Source: Gammaproteobacteria bacterium
GTDB taxonomy: Bacteria > Pseudomonadota > Gammaproteobacteria > Xanthomonadales > Rhodanobacteraceae
Direction: 5' to 3'
NCBI GenBank assembly: GCA_021324095.1
Contig: JAJPJT010000103.1
Coordinates: 1 to 58,451 of the forward strand
DNA: 58,451 nt
Shown piece after piece: positions 39,140-48,528 of the stretch. Made by a program: the position numbers and the translations under genes. A model generated the notes under the pieces. That model worked only from the letters and a program-made list of their open reading frames with translations, was not told the origin of the DNA and did no database searches. The stretch's first letter is position 1; the number at the start of each line of letters is the position of its first letter.

Positions 39140-42039
39140 GCCGCGGATTCGGGCAAGACCCCGCCGATCCACGTATCGACCGGTTGCGCCTTCGCGTAGA
39201 GAAACCCCTGTATTTGGCGACAGCCCATCCTGCGCAGCAGGTCCCGTTGCATGCGCGTTTCCACACCTTCGGCAATGACCTGCATCGACAGCGTGTCGGC
39301 CATCGCGAGGATCGCGCGAATCACGGCCGTGCTGCTGCCTTCGTCGTCCTCGCTGAGGTTGGCCACGAAGGATTGGTCGATCTTCAAGGTGTGCAACGGG
39401 TACTGGTGCAGATAGGAAAGCGAAGAATAGCCGGTCCCGAAATCGTCCAGCGAAATCTCGATACCGGCGTTGCGGAAAATCTGCAGGGTGCGCTTGACCG
39501 CCGGCGTATTTTCCAGCAAGGCGCGTTCGGTGACCTCGACGCGGAAGCGCGAGGCCGGCACCCGGTACTCGGCCAGCAAACCCAGCAGGCGCTGGTCGAG
39601 TTGCGGGTCATTGAAATGGCGTGCGGACAGGTTGATGGCGACGAAGGCGTCCGCGGGCCCGGCCAAAGCATTGGCGTCGCGGCACACCTGGGTGAAGATC
39701 TGCCAGTCGATCGTCTCGGACGTGCCGGTATCCTCCGCGACCCAGAGGAATTCGCCGGGCGATAGCACGCCGCGCTGCGGATGGCGCCAGCGCATCAGCG
39801 CTTCGTAACCGGTCACGCTGCCACTGTCGAGATCGATGATCGGCTGGTAGTACGGCACGAATTCGTTGCGCGTCAATCCGCGTCGCAGGTCGTTCTCGAC
39901 CTCAAGCAGTGAGACGGCCTCCTTGCGCAGTTCGTCGTCGAACACCACGTAGCGGTGCCGGCCGTCGGCCTTGGCGCGGTACATCGCCGAGTCCGCGTCG
40001 CGCAGCAGTTCGTCCGGACTGTGGTAATGCGGGGCCGCCAACGCGACACCGATCGAGGTCGAAGTGAACAGTTCCTTGGAGGCAAGCCGGAAGGGCGCGT
40101 TGAGCTCGTTGATGATGCGTTCGGCGATGCGGCCGGCCTTGTGGGGATGTCTGATGCCTTCCAGCAACACGCTGAATTCGTCGCCGCCCAGGCGTGCGAC
40201 CACGTCGTCGGGTTTCAGGCAGGCGCGGATGCGGTTGCCGACCTGCATCAACAGGTCGTCTCCGACCATGTGGCCGACCGAATCGTTGATGACCTTGAAG
40301 CGGTCGAGGTCCATGAACAGAACTGCAAAACCCTTCTCCGGGTCGGCGTGGTAGCGCGCCAGCGCGCGTTCCATTCGTTGCATCAACAGCGTGCGGTTGG
40401 GCAGGCCGGTCAGGGAGTCGTGCAGCGTCTCGTATTTCAGGCGCGCCTCGGCGCGTTCGCGCTCGGTGATCTGCGCGCGCAGGTCGCGGTTGGCGAGTGC
40501 CAGCGCGCGGGTGCGTTCGCCGACGCGGTGTTCGAGATTGGCGTACGCGCGCCGCAGCGATTCGGCCGCGCGGATGCGTTCCAGCGCGTTGGCGATGTGG
40601 TAGGAAACGAAGGTCAGCAGTTCCTGGTCGCGTGGCGTGTAGCGGTGTTCGGGCGAGTAGCTTTGCACGGCCAGCGCGCCGACGGTGTGTTCCGCACAGG
40701 CCAGCGGCACCCCCAGCCAGCACTGCGAGTCGGGGCCCTGTTGCGTGACTTCGCCCGCGGCGCGCAGTTTCGAGATCTCGGCCGCATCCGCGAGCAACGC
40801 GGTGCCGTGTCGCATCACGTATTCGGTGAGGCCGCTGGTCAGCTTGCGCGGTTTACGCTCGCGTTCGTGCTCGTCGACCAGGTAGGGGAAACTCAATTCA
40901 CTGCCGTCCTCCGACAACAACGCGATGTAGAAATTGCGGGCGTACAGCAGTCCGCCCACCACGCGATGCACGGCGGCGTAGAAGTTCTCGATGCTGTCGG
41001 TGGTGCTGGCAAGTTCGGCAATGCGGAACAACGCCGCCTGCAAGCGTTCGCCGCGCTGCCGCTCGAGTACCTGCTGCTTCAGCACCTCGTTGGCGTCGCG
41101 CAGCGCGACGGTGCGCTCTTCCACGCGCCGCTCGAGTTCGGCGTGCGCGAAGCGCCGTTCCAGGGCTGTCTGGATGTGTTGCGCGACGTAAATCAGCAGC
41201 GCCTTGTCCCGTTCGTCGTAGTGGTGCCTGTCGTCGTAACTTTGCACGACCACGCAGCCGACCACCTCGCTGCCACGCATCAGCGGCGCCCCGAGCCAGT
41301 CCACGCAATCCGTACCCGAGGCGTGGAATGGGCCGCCGACCTGGCGGCTCATCGATTCCAGCGACCCCATCAGGGGCTTGCCGTCGCGGATGGCGTACCA
41401 GGTGGGCCCGTGCCGGATTTCCTCCATCGGCAAATCATGGCGCGGGTCGGGCACGTTCAGATCGGCGATGTCGGCGTAGTAGGGAAACCTCACGCTGTCG
41501 CGCTTCGAATCGTACAGGGCGATGTAGAAGTTTTCCGCATACATCAACGAGCCGACGATCGCATGCAGCGCCCGGAACATTGGCGTCAGGTCCGAGCCGG
41601 TCACGCTGGCCTGGTCGGCGATCGCGTACAGCGCGCGCTGGAGGCGTTCGGACCGGCCGAGTTGCTCGACCGATTCCGCAAGCGCGGTGCGCTGCCCGAG
41701 CGCGTGGATCCGCGCTTCGATCAGTTCGGCGGCCGCCTGCAGCAACATCCGGCAATCCTCGCTGTCGGGCGCGGTGACGATGAGCAGCTCGTGCTCCGAC
41801 AGCGTGATCTGCAGCGGGTGTCCGGCTGGATGGGCCAGGATCTCCGCACCGTCGTCCCGGGCGCAACGCCGGACGTCAGCGCCAGGGATCAATTGGTCCA
41901 GCAGCGTGCGCGCGGCGGCCACCACGGCCGCGAGATCCGTGGCCGCCCACAGCTTGCCGCTGGCCTGCAACAAGTTGGCCGCGGTGGGCGGCTGATCGGT
42001 CATCGTGGCTGACGGCCGATGGAAAGCGCGGGCTGCCAT
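39136..42039 (-). CDS. GAF-GAF-GGDEF-EAL protein, copy A
   Basis: 967 residues from ATG 42039 (AGGGG 9 bases upstream); an in-frame ATG at 42003 is an alternative. Layout: N-terminal region about 1-110, GAF1 about 120-290 (MYAENFYIALYDSKRDSVRF), a coiled coil, GAF2 about 320-480 (LYARNFYIALLSEDGSELSF), a second coiled coil, GGDEF intact at 618-622, EAL intact at 746-748 (YEALMRW) with DDFGTGYSSLSYL and EGVET downstream. No membrane helix, so a cytoplasmic sensor. The residues before GGDEF are KPDD, where a product-inhibition I-site would have RxxD. Both c-di-GMP synthesis and hydrolysis are possible. Tandem with a close paralog 144 bases upstream; overlaps mtgA downstream. Confidence 0.95.
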   Translation of the reverse strand: MAARAFHRPSATMTDQPPTAANLLQASGKLWAATDLAAVVAAARTLLDQLIPGADVRRCARDDGAEILAHPAGHPLQITLSEHELLIVTAPDSEDCRMLLQAAAELIEARIHALGQRTALAESVEQLGRSERLQRALYAIADQASVTGSDLTPMFRALHAIVGSLMYAENFYIALYDSKRDSVRFPYYADIADLNVPDPRHDLPMEEIRHGPTWYAIRDGKPLMGSLESMSRQVGGPFHASGTDCVDWLGAPLMRGSEVVGCVVVQSYDDRHHYDERDKALLIYVAQHIQTALERRFAHAELERRVEERTVALRDANEVLKQQVLERQRGERLQAALFRIAELASTTDSIENFYAAVHRVVGGLLYARNFYIALLSEDGSELSFPYLVDEHERERKPRKLTSGLTEYVMRHGTALLADAAEISKLRAAGEVTQQGPDSQCWLGVPLACAEHTVGALAVQSYSPEHRYTPRDQELLTFVSYHIANALERIRAAESLRRAYANLEHRVGERTRALALANRDLRAQITERERAEARLKYETLHDSLTGLPNRTLLMQRMERALARYHADPEKGFAVLFMDLDRFKVINDSVGHMVGDDLLMQVGNRIRACLKPDDVVARLGGDEFSVLLEGIRHPHKAGRIAERIINELNAPFRLASKELFTSTSIGVALAAPHYHSPDELLRDADSAMYRAKADGRHRYVVFDDELRKEAVSLLEVENDLRRGLTRNEFVPYYQPIIDLDSGSVTGYEALMRWRHPQRGVLSPGEFLWVAEDTGTSETIDWQIFTQVCRDANALAGPADAFVAINLSARHFNDPQLDQRLLGLLAEYRVPASRFRVEVTERALLENTPAVKRTLQIFRNAGIEISLDDFGTGYSSLSYLHQYPLHTLKIDQSFVANLSEDDEGSSTAVIRAILAMADTLSMQVIAEGVETRMQRDLLRRMGCRQIQGFLYAKAQPVDTWIGGVLPESAA

Positions 42040-42183
42040 CTGGTTTGTCCCCTGTCGACCGCAGGAAACAAGCAACAGTCGTTCCAACAGGTGGATGCAC
42101 GTCTCAAAACGCGCACCTTTTTGTGACTTTTTGTTACGAACGCCAGCCACAGGATGGCGGCAGGCGCCTTGCCGCCCGTTCGC

Positions 42184-45078
42184 TCAGGCCGAAACTTCGG
42201 GAGCGACGGCGCGCGTCCAGGCGTCGGCCGGTTGCGCTTTTGCGAACAGGAAGCCTTGCGCGAATTGGCAGCCCATCCTGACCAGCAGGTCGCGCTGCTT
42301 GGCCGTTTCCACGCCTTCGGCGATCACCTGCATCGACAGCAGTTTCGCCATCGCGAGGATGGTGCGGATCACGGCGTCGCTGCCGCTTTCCCCATCGCCG
42401 GCAAGTCCCGCAATGAACGACTGGTCGATCTTGAGCGCGTGGACCGGATACTGGTGGAGGTAAGAGAGCGACGAGTAGCCGGTGCCGAAATCGTCGAGCG
42501 AAATGCGGATTCCGGCGTCACACAGGACCTGCAGCGTGCGCTTGGCTTCGGGCGGATTGTCCAGCATTGCGCGCTCGGTGATTTCCAGCCGGATGCGCGA
42601 CGGCGATACGTCGTGTTCGGCGAGCAGCCGCAGCAATCGATGATCGAGATCCAGATTGCGGAAGTGGCGGGCCGAAAGATTGATGCCGACGAATGCATCG
42701 CCCTGTCCGGCCAACGCATTGACGTCCCGGCACACCTGCTCGAAGACCTGCCAATCGATGGTTTCCGACGCGCCGGTCTCTTCGGCAACACTGAGGAACT
42801 CGCCGGGCAGCAACAATCCGCGTTCCGGATGCCGCCAACGCATCAGTGCTTCGAAACCGATGGGGGCGCCGCTCTCGATATCCACGATCGGCTGGTAGAA
42901 CGGCACGAACTCCTGCCGGGTCAGGCCGCGCCGCAGGTCGTTTTCGGTTTCCAGCAGCGAGACTGCTTGCTGGCGCAGACCCTCGTCGAACACCGCGTAG
43001 CGGTGCCGTCCGTCGGCCTTGGCGCGATACATCGCCGAGTCCGCGTCGCGCAGCAATTCTTCGGGATGCCGGTAATGCGCAGCCGCGAGGGTGATCCCGA
43101 TCGACGTCGAGGTGAACAGTTCCTTCGCCGCAAGCCGGAACGGCGCGTTGAGGTCGTCGATGATCCGCTCGGCGATGCGACAGGCGTTTGGCGCGGCGGA
43201 GATGCCCTCCAGCAACACGCCGAATTCGTCGCCGCCGAGACGCGCGACGACATCCTCGGATTTCAGGCAGGCACGGATGCGGCTGCCCGCCTGGAACAGC
43301 AGGTCGTCGCCGATCAGGTGGCCGACCGAATCGTTGATGACCTTGAAGCGGTCGAGATCCATGAACAACACCGCGAAGCCCCTGGACGAATCCGCGTGGA
43401 AGCGCTCCAGCGCCTGCTCCAGCCGTTGCATCAGCAGCGTGCGGTTGGGCAACCCGGTCAGCGAGTCGTGCAGGGTCTCGTATTTCAGCCGGGCCTCGAT
43501 GCGTTCGCGCTCGGCGATCTGCGCGCGCAGGTCGCGGTTGGCCAGCGCCAGCGCACGGGTGCGCTCGCCCACGCGGTGTTCCAGGTTGGAATACGCTCGC
43601 CGCAACGATTCGGTCGCGCGTACCCGTTCGAGGGCATTGGCGATGTGGTAGGAAACGAAAGTCAGCAGTTCCTGGTCGCGCAGGGTGTAGTGGTGTTCGG
43701 GCGAGTAGCTCTGCACGGCCAGCGCACCGACCGTGTGCTCTGCGCACACCAGCGGCACGCCGAGCCAGCACACCGAGTCCGTGCCCGACTGGACCACCTC
43801 GCCTTCGGCGCGCAGTCGCGAGATCTCCGGCGTGTTCGCCAGCAAGGCGGTGCTGTGCCTGAGCACGTACTCGGTCATGCCGTTCGCGAGCTTGCGCGGC
43901 TGGCGCTGCGGGTCGCGTTCGTCCACCGAATAAGGGAACGTCAGTTCCGAGCCGTCCTCGGAGAGCAGCGCGATGTAGAAGTTCCGCGCATACAGCAATC
44001 CGCCCACGACCCGGTGCACGGCGGCGTAGAAGTTCTCGATGCTGTCGGTGGTGCTGGCGAGTTCCGCGATCCGGAACAGCGCTGCTTGCAGCCGCTCGCC
44101 GCGCTGACGTTCCAGCACCTGCTGCTGAAGCACGCGGTTGGCGTCGCGCAAGGCTTCGGTGCGTTCCTCGACGCGGCGTTCCAGCTCGGCGTGTGCAAGG
44201 CGCCGTTCCAGCGCGGTCTGGATGTGTTGCGCCACGTAAATCAGCAGCGCCTTGTCCTGCTCGGCATAGTGGTGGATCTTGTCGTAGCTTTGCACCACCA
44301 CGCAGCCGACGACTTCGTTGCCGCGCAGCAATGGCACTCCCAGCCAGTCTTCGCACATCGGACCGGACCCGGTGAAAGGACCGTTCACCTGCCGGCCGAT
44401 CGCTTCCAGCGATCCCATCAACGGCTTGCCGTCATGGATCACGTACCAGGTGGGGCCGTGCTCGATCTCCGCCATCGCCATCTCTGCGGACGGATAAGGC
44501 AGATCTGGATCGACGCTGTCGGCGTAATACGGAAAGCGCACGCTGTCCGCTTTGGCGTCGTACATCGCGATGTAGAAGTTCTCGGCGTACATCAGCGTGC
44601 CGACGATTTCGTGCAGCGCGCCGAACATCGGCGTGAGGTTGGTGTCGACGGCGCTGGCCAAGTCGGCAATCGCATACAGCGCCCGTTGCAAGCGCTCGGC
44701 GCGCCCGAGCTGCTCGACCGATTCCATCAGCGTGGCTTGTCTGCCGAGCGCGGCGATACGCGCATCGATCATTTCCGCCGCCTGCAACAGCGTTCCAGAG
44801 TCCGGCTCGCCGGGAGGCGCGGTGATGACCAGGACCTCCTGGCCCGAAAGTGCGATCTGCACCATGTGCGCGCCGGCATGGTTTGCGCTGCTCACGTCGC
44901 TGGCCGCGCAGCATTGTACGGTTGAGCCGGGAATCAGCGCGTCCAGCAATGCGCGCGCGGCCGACTCGATGCCCGCAAGATCCGTCGCCGCCCAAAGTCT
45001 GCTGCCGGCCTGCAACAAGGCGACTGCGCCAGACGGCTGGCTGGCCAAAACAGCCAGATGGTGAACGTCCCCTGCCAT
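42184..45078 (-). CDS. GAF-GAF-GGDEF-EAL protein, copy B
   Basis: 964 residues, the same architecture as copy A and very similar along the whole length (shared LLQAxxxLWAATDLA, EERTxALRDAN, RLGGDEFxVLLEGI, GTGYSSLSYLHQYP). GGDEF is intact at 615-619 and EAL at 743-745; the pre-GGDEF residues are KSED, again lacking the I-site Arg. The N-terminal third is the most diverged part, as expected if the two copies sense different ligands through their GAF domains. No membrane helix. The ATG at 45078 follows GAGGGG at a rather long spacing. Transcribed towards copy A, possibly as one operon A-B-mtgA; the 144-base gap has no clear terminator. Confidence 0.95.
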   Translation of the reverse strand: MAGDVHHLAVLASQPSGAVALLQAGSRLWAATDLAGIESAARALLDALIPGSTVQCCAASDVSSANHAGAHMVQIALSGQEVLVITAPPGEPDSGTLLQAAEMIDARIAALGRQATLMESVEQLGRAERLQRALYAIADLASAVDTNLTPMFGALHEIVGTLMYAENFYIAMYDAKADSVRFPYYADSVDPDLPYPSAEMAMAEIEHGPTWYVIHDGKPLMGSLEAIGRQVNGPFTGSGPMCEDWLGVPLLRGNEVVGCVVVQSYDKIHHYAEQDKALLIYVAQHIQTALERRLAHAELERRVEERTEALRDANRVLQQQVLERQRGERLQAALFRIAELASTTDSIENFYAAVHRVVGGLLYARNFYIALLSEDGSELTFPYSVDERDPQRQPRKLANGMTEYVLRHSTALLANTPEISRLRAEGEVVQSGTDSVCWLGVPLVCAEHTVGALAVQSYSPEHHYTLRDQELLTFVSYHIANALERVRATESLRRAYSNLEHRVGERTRALALANRDLRAQIAERERIEARLKYETLHDSLTGLPNRTLLMQRLEQALERFHADSSRGFAVLFMDLDRFKVINDSVGHLIGDDLLFQAGSRIRACLKSEDVVARLGGDEFGVLLEGISAAPNACRIAERIIDDLNAPFRLAAKELFTSTSIGITLAAAHYRHPEELLRDADSAMYRAKADGRHRYAVFDEGLRQQAVSLLETENDLRRGLTRQEFVPFYQPIVDIESGAPIGFEALMRWRHPERGLLLPGEFLSVAEETGASETIDWQVFEQVCRDVNALAGQGDAFVGINLSARHFRNLDLDHRLLRLLAEHDVSPSRIRLEITERAMLDNPPEAKRTLQVLCDAGIRISLDDFGTGYSSLSYLHQYPVHALKIDQSFIAGLAGDGESGSDAVIRTILAMAKLLSMQVIAEGVETAKQRDLLVRMGCQFAQGFLFAKAQPADAWTRAVAPEVSA

Positions 45079-45186
45079 GAATGGTCCAACCCCTCAGCAG
45101 GGTGAGAGTGTAACCGCAGTTGTGTTGCGGCAGCCGGACAGGAAGCGGGACTGCGCGGCTTTGGTCCGCCGGAGCCGATTCGGAAT

Positions 45187-45202
45187 TGAACTGCGGTCGC
45201 CG
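45187..45202 (+). promoter_or_regulatory. Box shared with the leader of the TonB receptor gene
   Basis: TGAACTGCGGTCGCCG, with AGCCGA just upstream (45173-45178), matches 48473-48488 in 14 of 16 positions, where AGCCGA is also just upstream. It lies in the 292-base divergent gap 45079-45370, before the secreted-protein gene. It may be a common regulatory or RNA element of two envelope genes. Confidence 0.3.
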
Positions 45203-45269
45203 CCCGGATGCGGGGGCTCTGCCGTTGGCGAGCGATGCACAAATGCCGCACTGGCCAGTCCAGCAAATG

Positions 45270-45299
45270 TTAGCAAATTGTAAGTTCATGGCGTACAAT
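45270..45299 (+). promoter_or_regulatory. Candidate promoter for the secreted-protein gene
   Basis: TTAGCA (45270-45275) and TACAAT (45294-45299) with an 18-base spacer, giving a start near 45306 and a leader of about 65 bases before ATG 45371. The -10 match is good, the -35 moderate. Confidence 0.4.
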
Positions 45300-45370
45300 C
45301 CCAGTCCAAAGACGGTACGGTTCGCCGTTCCGCGCTTGCTCTCGGAAAATATGGTTTAGGGTCTCGATTG

Positions 45371-46342
45371 ATGCGTCGTTTGCTTGCCAGCGCAGTGCTC
45401 ACCGGCTTGGGTTTCGCCTTGCCGCTGTGGGCGTTCGCACAAACAACGCCGATGCCCGTGATCCCGCCGGTCAAGACTGCACATCCGGCCAAGAGCACGG
45501 CCAGTGCGCCGGTATGGCACGGCGATGGCACTACATTGTCCGTGACTGCCGGCGGCCATGCCGGCTCGACCGTGCCTACGGGCGCGGCGACACCGATTGA
45601 TGGCCAGACTCATTCCGCGGGTGCGGGCGTTCGGCTCACCACCAAGCCGGGCATTACGGCGCATGCCAACGTCGGCGAGATCCGCTGGACGCCTGTCGTG
45701 CCCGTTTGTGTGCCCAGTACCACCGGATGTCCGGCGATTGCGCCGGTGGACGGCGTGCAGCGCGGCGAAGTGGGCGCGGGATATGCGGGCAACGGCGTCA
45801 AGCTCGACTTGTCGATCGGCCAGGCACAAAGCGACACGGCAGCTGCGCCTGCGCGGTCCCAGCAGATGGCGCTGCCGCGGGTGCTTCCTGCGGAAGGTGG
45901 GGCAGATGTCGCGGCGCCGTTGTGGTTCCGCAACAGCACGTCGACCAGCCTCAATGCGCGCGGCCAAGTCAATGTGGCGCCCAACACGAATCTGGATCTG
46001 GGGGCGAGTGTCGGGCGTGTGCGGTTCTTGCCGGGTTCGGGTTTGACCGGGGACGATTCGCTTGACCAGACTACCCTGAGCCTCGGCATACAGCACGGCG
46101 CGGTGCGCGGTGCGATCGTGGGCCATGTGCTGGAACCCAATCTGCCTGGTGCCGCACTGGACCAGAACCAGCGCTGGAGCGGGGTCGACCTCGGGATCAG
46201 CGTGCGGCTGCCATGGCGCGGCGAACTGAACTTCGGTGCCCAGAACGTCTGGACTTCCGGTCGCGCACCCCTGCTGTTCGGCCATGGCGCCATGCCCGAT
46301 CAGGGACGAGTGCCGTACGTGCAGTACCATCAGGACCTTTGA
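45371..46342 (+). CDS. Secreted protein of unknown function, probable outer-membrane beta-barrel
   Basis: 323 residues from ATG 45371. A clear signal peptide (RRLLASAVLTGLGFALPLWAFAQ) precedes a Pro/Thr/Ala-rich mature N-terminus. The rest alternates hydrophobic and polar residues with many glycines (GAGVRLTTKPG, GEVGAGYAGNGVKLDLSIG, VDLGISVRLPW, GELNFGAQNVWTSG), the pattern of a small beta-barrel. One Cys pair (PVCVPSTTGCP) may form a disulphide. I do not recognise a family. It lies 150 bases upstream of a TPR-sulfotransferase on the same strand and at the edge of the modification locus, so it is a possible client (speculative). Confidence 0.75.
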   Translation: MRRLLASAVLTGLGFALPLWAFAQTTPMPVIPPVKTAHPAKSTASAPVWHGDGTTLSVTAGGHAGSTVPTGAATPIDGQTHSAGAGVRLTTKPGITAHANVGEIRWTPVVPVCVPSTTGCPAIAPVDGVQRGEVGAGYAGNGVKLDLSIGQAQSDTAAAPARSQQMALPRVLPAEGGADVAAPLWFRNSTSTSLNARGQVNVAPNTNLDLGASVGRVRFLPGSGLTGDDSLDQTTLSLGIQHGAVRGAIVGHVLEPNLPGAALDQNQRWSGVDLGISVRLPWRGELNFGAQNVWTSGRAPLLFGHGAMPDQGRVPYVQYHQDL

Positions 46343-46492
46343 TCTTCGCATCGGGATTTATTTCCCGACTTGGAGTTGTCGCCCGCGACGGCGGCAAGCT
46401 TGGCCGTTCTCGATCTTTACAGCAGCGGTGTTTGTCCAGCTTTGACGATGGCCGGATGCTTGCCGTGCCATTGCCCATCACTGCGGATGCGT

Positions 46493-48100
46493 ATGAATGA
46501 TCAGTGCGTCAACGAGCTGTGGCGCAGAGCCCAACTTCTGATGGCTACTGGAGAAACGGGCGCGGCTCGAGAGTTGCTGGAAAAAGTGTTGCAGAGGCAG
46601 CCTGGCCATGTCGAAGCCCAGATGACCTTGAGTCACATTGCCTGGGCAAGTGGCCGAGTTCGTGACGCCGCGCGGCATGCGTTGGAGGTGGCACGCGAGC
46701 CTCCGGCAGAGCCGATGTCGATCATCGCGATCGCCATCGCCCTGATTCGCGTCGGTGAAACCCGCGCCGCCCATGCTTGTCTCGAAAATCCCGTCTTGCT
46801 TCGCGCCGATGTCGGACAGGTGGTCATGTATCACGCTGGAGTTCGAAGAGAACTCGGCGAGGATGCCGAAGCTCTGAGACTCTTCGAGCGCGCGCACGAT
46901 CTGGGCATCGATGGCGCCGAATTCAGGTTCGCACGCGGCCTAGAACACCTCATCTGCGGAAATTCGCCGCAAGCGCAGGCCGATTTTGAAGCAAGTCTCC
47001 AAATGGATCCTGCGGCCTGCGCGGCGACTTTGGAGTTGGCACGATTGGGCAAGCAGACCCTTGAGCAAAATCACCTCGACGACTTCAACCGGCGTCGGTC
47101 CTTGGTGCCGCAAGGATCTCAGGATCACGCCGCGCTCGAATTCGCGCGTTACAAGGAACTGGAGGACCTTGGCCGTTACAGCGAGGCTTGGGATGCTTTG
47201 TCAATAGCCAATGCCATCATGCGTGCCTTGCACCCCTATTGCCTCGAAGACGTGCGACGGCAAATCGATAGCCTGATCAGGACTTGCACGCCAACGTTTG
47301 TTCGACCAGTGCCTGGAATTGGCGAGGGGCCGCAGCCAATATTCATTTTCGGGTTGCCCCGGTCCGGGACGACCCTGCTCGATCGCTTGCTCGGAAGTCA
47401 CTCCCAAGTGGCTTCGATCGGTGAGTTGGAGGATTTTGCCTACCAACTCTGTTGGGCATCCGATAGGCGGGTGCCACTCGATTCGCAGATGCTGGAGCGT
47501 CTACCGGGACTGGATTATCGGGATGTGGGTCGCCGATATCTGGCACAGACACAGTGGAAGGCTCGCGGCGTCCACCGCTTCATAGACAAACAGCCATGGA
47601 ATTTCATGGTCGCGGGATTGATCCATCGCGCGCTGCCGCAAGCGCGCCTGCTTCACATGTCGCGAGATCCAATGGACGTGTGTTTCTCCAACTTCCGGGC
47701 AATGCTCGGTGCGCGCTACGCTTACAGTTTCGATCTTCAGTTGCTGGCCGGCCATTTTCATGAGTACGAGCGTCTGATGTCACATTGGCGCAAGGTTATG
47801 CCGGGAAAAATTCTCGACGTGTCATATCGTGATTTGATCGGCGATACAGAAGCCACTATGCGCAAAGTCGTCGAATTCTGCGGGCTGGATTGGGAGCCTG
47901 CTTGCCTGGACCCATCCCGCAACGGCGCACCCGTCGGCACGCTCAGCGCCGTGCAAGCGCGAGGTACAGTCCAACAGGGAAATTTTGGGGCTTGGCGGCG
48001 CTATGAACACCAACTGGCGCCACTGCGCGCTGCGCTGGATGCACTCGTTTTTGATCCTCATTCTGTATCATGTCGCACTGCCCTTTCGGCATCGTCATAA
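46493..48100 (+). CDS. TPR-sulfotransferase fusion protein 1
   Basis: 535 residues from ATG 46493 (ATG 46487 is adjacent; the frame stays open to 46370). Residues 1-230 are TPR-like helices (ARELLEKVLQRQPGHVEAQM, ALRLFERAHDLGIDGAEFRF). The C-terminal sulfotransferase domain (PF13469 type) has the PAPS 5'-phosphosulfate loop GLPRSGTT at 287-294 and the 3'-phosphate site HMSRDPMDVCFSNF starting at H388, with FIDKQPWNFMVAG between them. TPR-sulfotransferases transfer sulfate from PAPS to an unknown acceptor; the TPR part suggests a protein substrate. No signal peptide. The coding sequence looks less GC-biased at third positions than the operons to its left. It precedes the TonB-dependent receptor gene. 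Confidence 0.92.
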   Translation: MNDQCVNELWRRAQLLMATGETGAARELLEKVLQRQPGHVEAQMTLSHIAWASGRVRDAARHALEVAREPPAEPMSIIAIAIALIRVGETRAAHACLENPVLLRADVGQVVMYHAGVRRELGEDAEALRLFERAHDLGIDGAEFRFARGLEHLICGNSPQAQADFEASLQMDPAACAATLELARLGKQTLEQNHLDDFNRRRSLVPQGSQDHAALEFARYKELEDLGRYSEAWDALSIANAIMRALHPYCLEDVRRQIDSLIRTCTPTFVRPVPGIGEGPQPIFIFGLPRSGTTLLDRLLGSHSQVASIGELEDFAYQLCWASDRRVPLDSQMLERLPGLDYRDVGRRYLAQTQWKARGVHRFIDKQPWNFMVAGLIHRALPQARLLHMSRDPMDVCFSNFRAMLGARYAYSFDLQLLAGHFHEYERLMSHWRKVMPGKILDVSYRDLIGDTEATMRKVVEFCGLDWEPACLDPSRNGAPVGTLSAVQARGTVQQGNFGAWRRYEHQLAPLRAALDALVFDPHSVSCRTALSASS

Positions 48101-48238
48101 TCCTCCGCTTCATCGGAACGGATTGCCTATAGCTTCGGCGATGGCAACAGCCCCTGTCGGCCGGCTTTCGTTTGGTCCCTTGCAGTTTGAAGCACCGTCA
48201 GCACATTTCTGAATGAAAGCTGACCGCCCCGACCTTCG

Positions 48239-48267
48239 TTAACGATTTATTTACAAGGCACTGTAAT
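48239..48267 (+). promoter_or_regulatory. Candidate promoter of the TonB-dependent receptor gene
   Basis: TTAACG (48239-48244) and TGTAAT (48262-48267) have a 17-base spacer, fitting sigma70. Transcription from here gives a leader of about 255 bases. The 428-base gap 48101-48528 otherwise holds no gene. Confidence 0.45.
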
Positions 48268-48277
48268 CTCGCAGTGC
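48258..48277. promoter_or_regulatory. Inverted repeat overlapping the -10 region (possible operator)
   Basis: GCACTG (48258-48263) and CAGTGC (48272-48277) flank an 8-base spacer and cover the proposed -10 element, a position suited to a repressor. The regulator is unknown. Confidence 0.4.
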
Positions 48278-48472
48278 TGGTGCGCGGACTTGGATGAGCG
48301 CATCCGTAACCGGAGTCCCGGAGGCATGGTATAGCGGGTCAGCCGGGAAACAGCGGTTTGATTGCCCTCAAGCGCCGCTCTGTTGCCGGTGTGTGATATG
48401 GGGATTCCAAACCGGTTAGAAAGTTGTTAGCATGCCGCCTGCCGAGGGGTGAACGGTATCCGCAGCCGAAGC

Positions 48473-48488
48473 TGAATCGCGGTCGCCG
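48473..48488 (+). promoter_or_regulatory. Shared box in the leader of the TonB receptor gene
   Basis: TGAATCGCGGTCGCCG matches the box at 45187-45202 in 14 of 16 positions, and both have AGCCGA just upstream (here 48464-48469). It is 40 bases before the ATG of the receptor, so it could influence translation or processing of the leader. Confidence 0.3.
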
Positions 48489-48528
48489 TTACTCAACCGT
48501 GTTATCACATCGATGTTTGGAGAGTGCA

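Noticed and set aside
48268..48528. Possible cobalamin or other riboswitch in the TonB receptor leader
   Set aside because: I could not find the conserved B12-box or other known aptamer core by eye; only short stems are visible.
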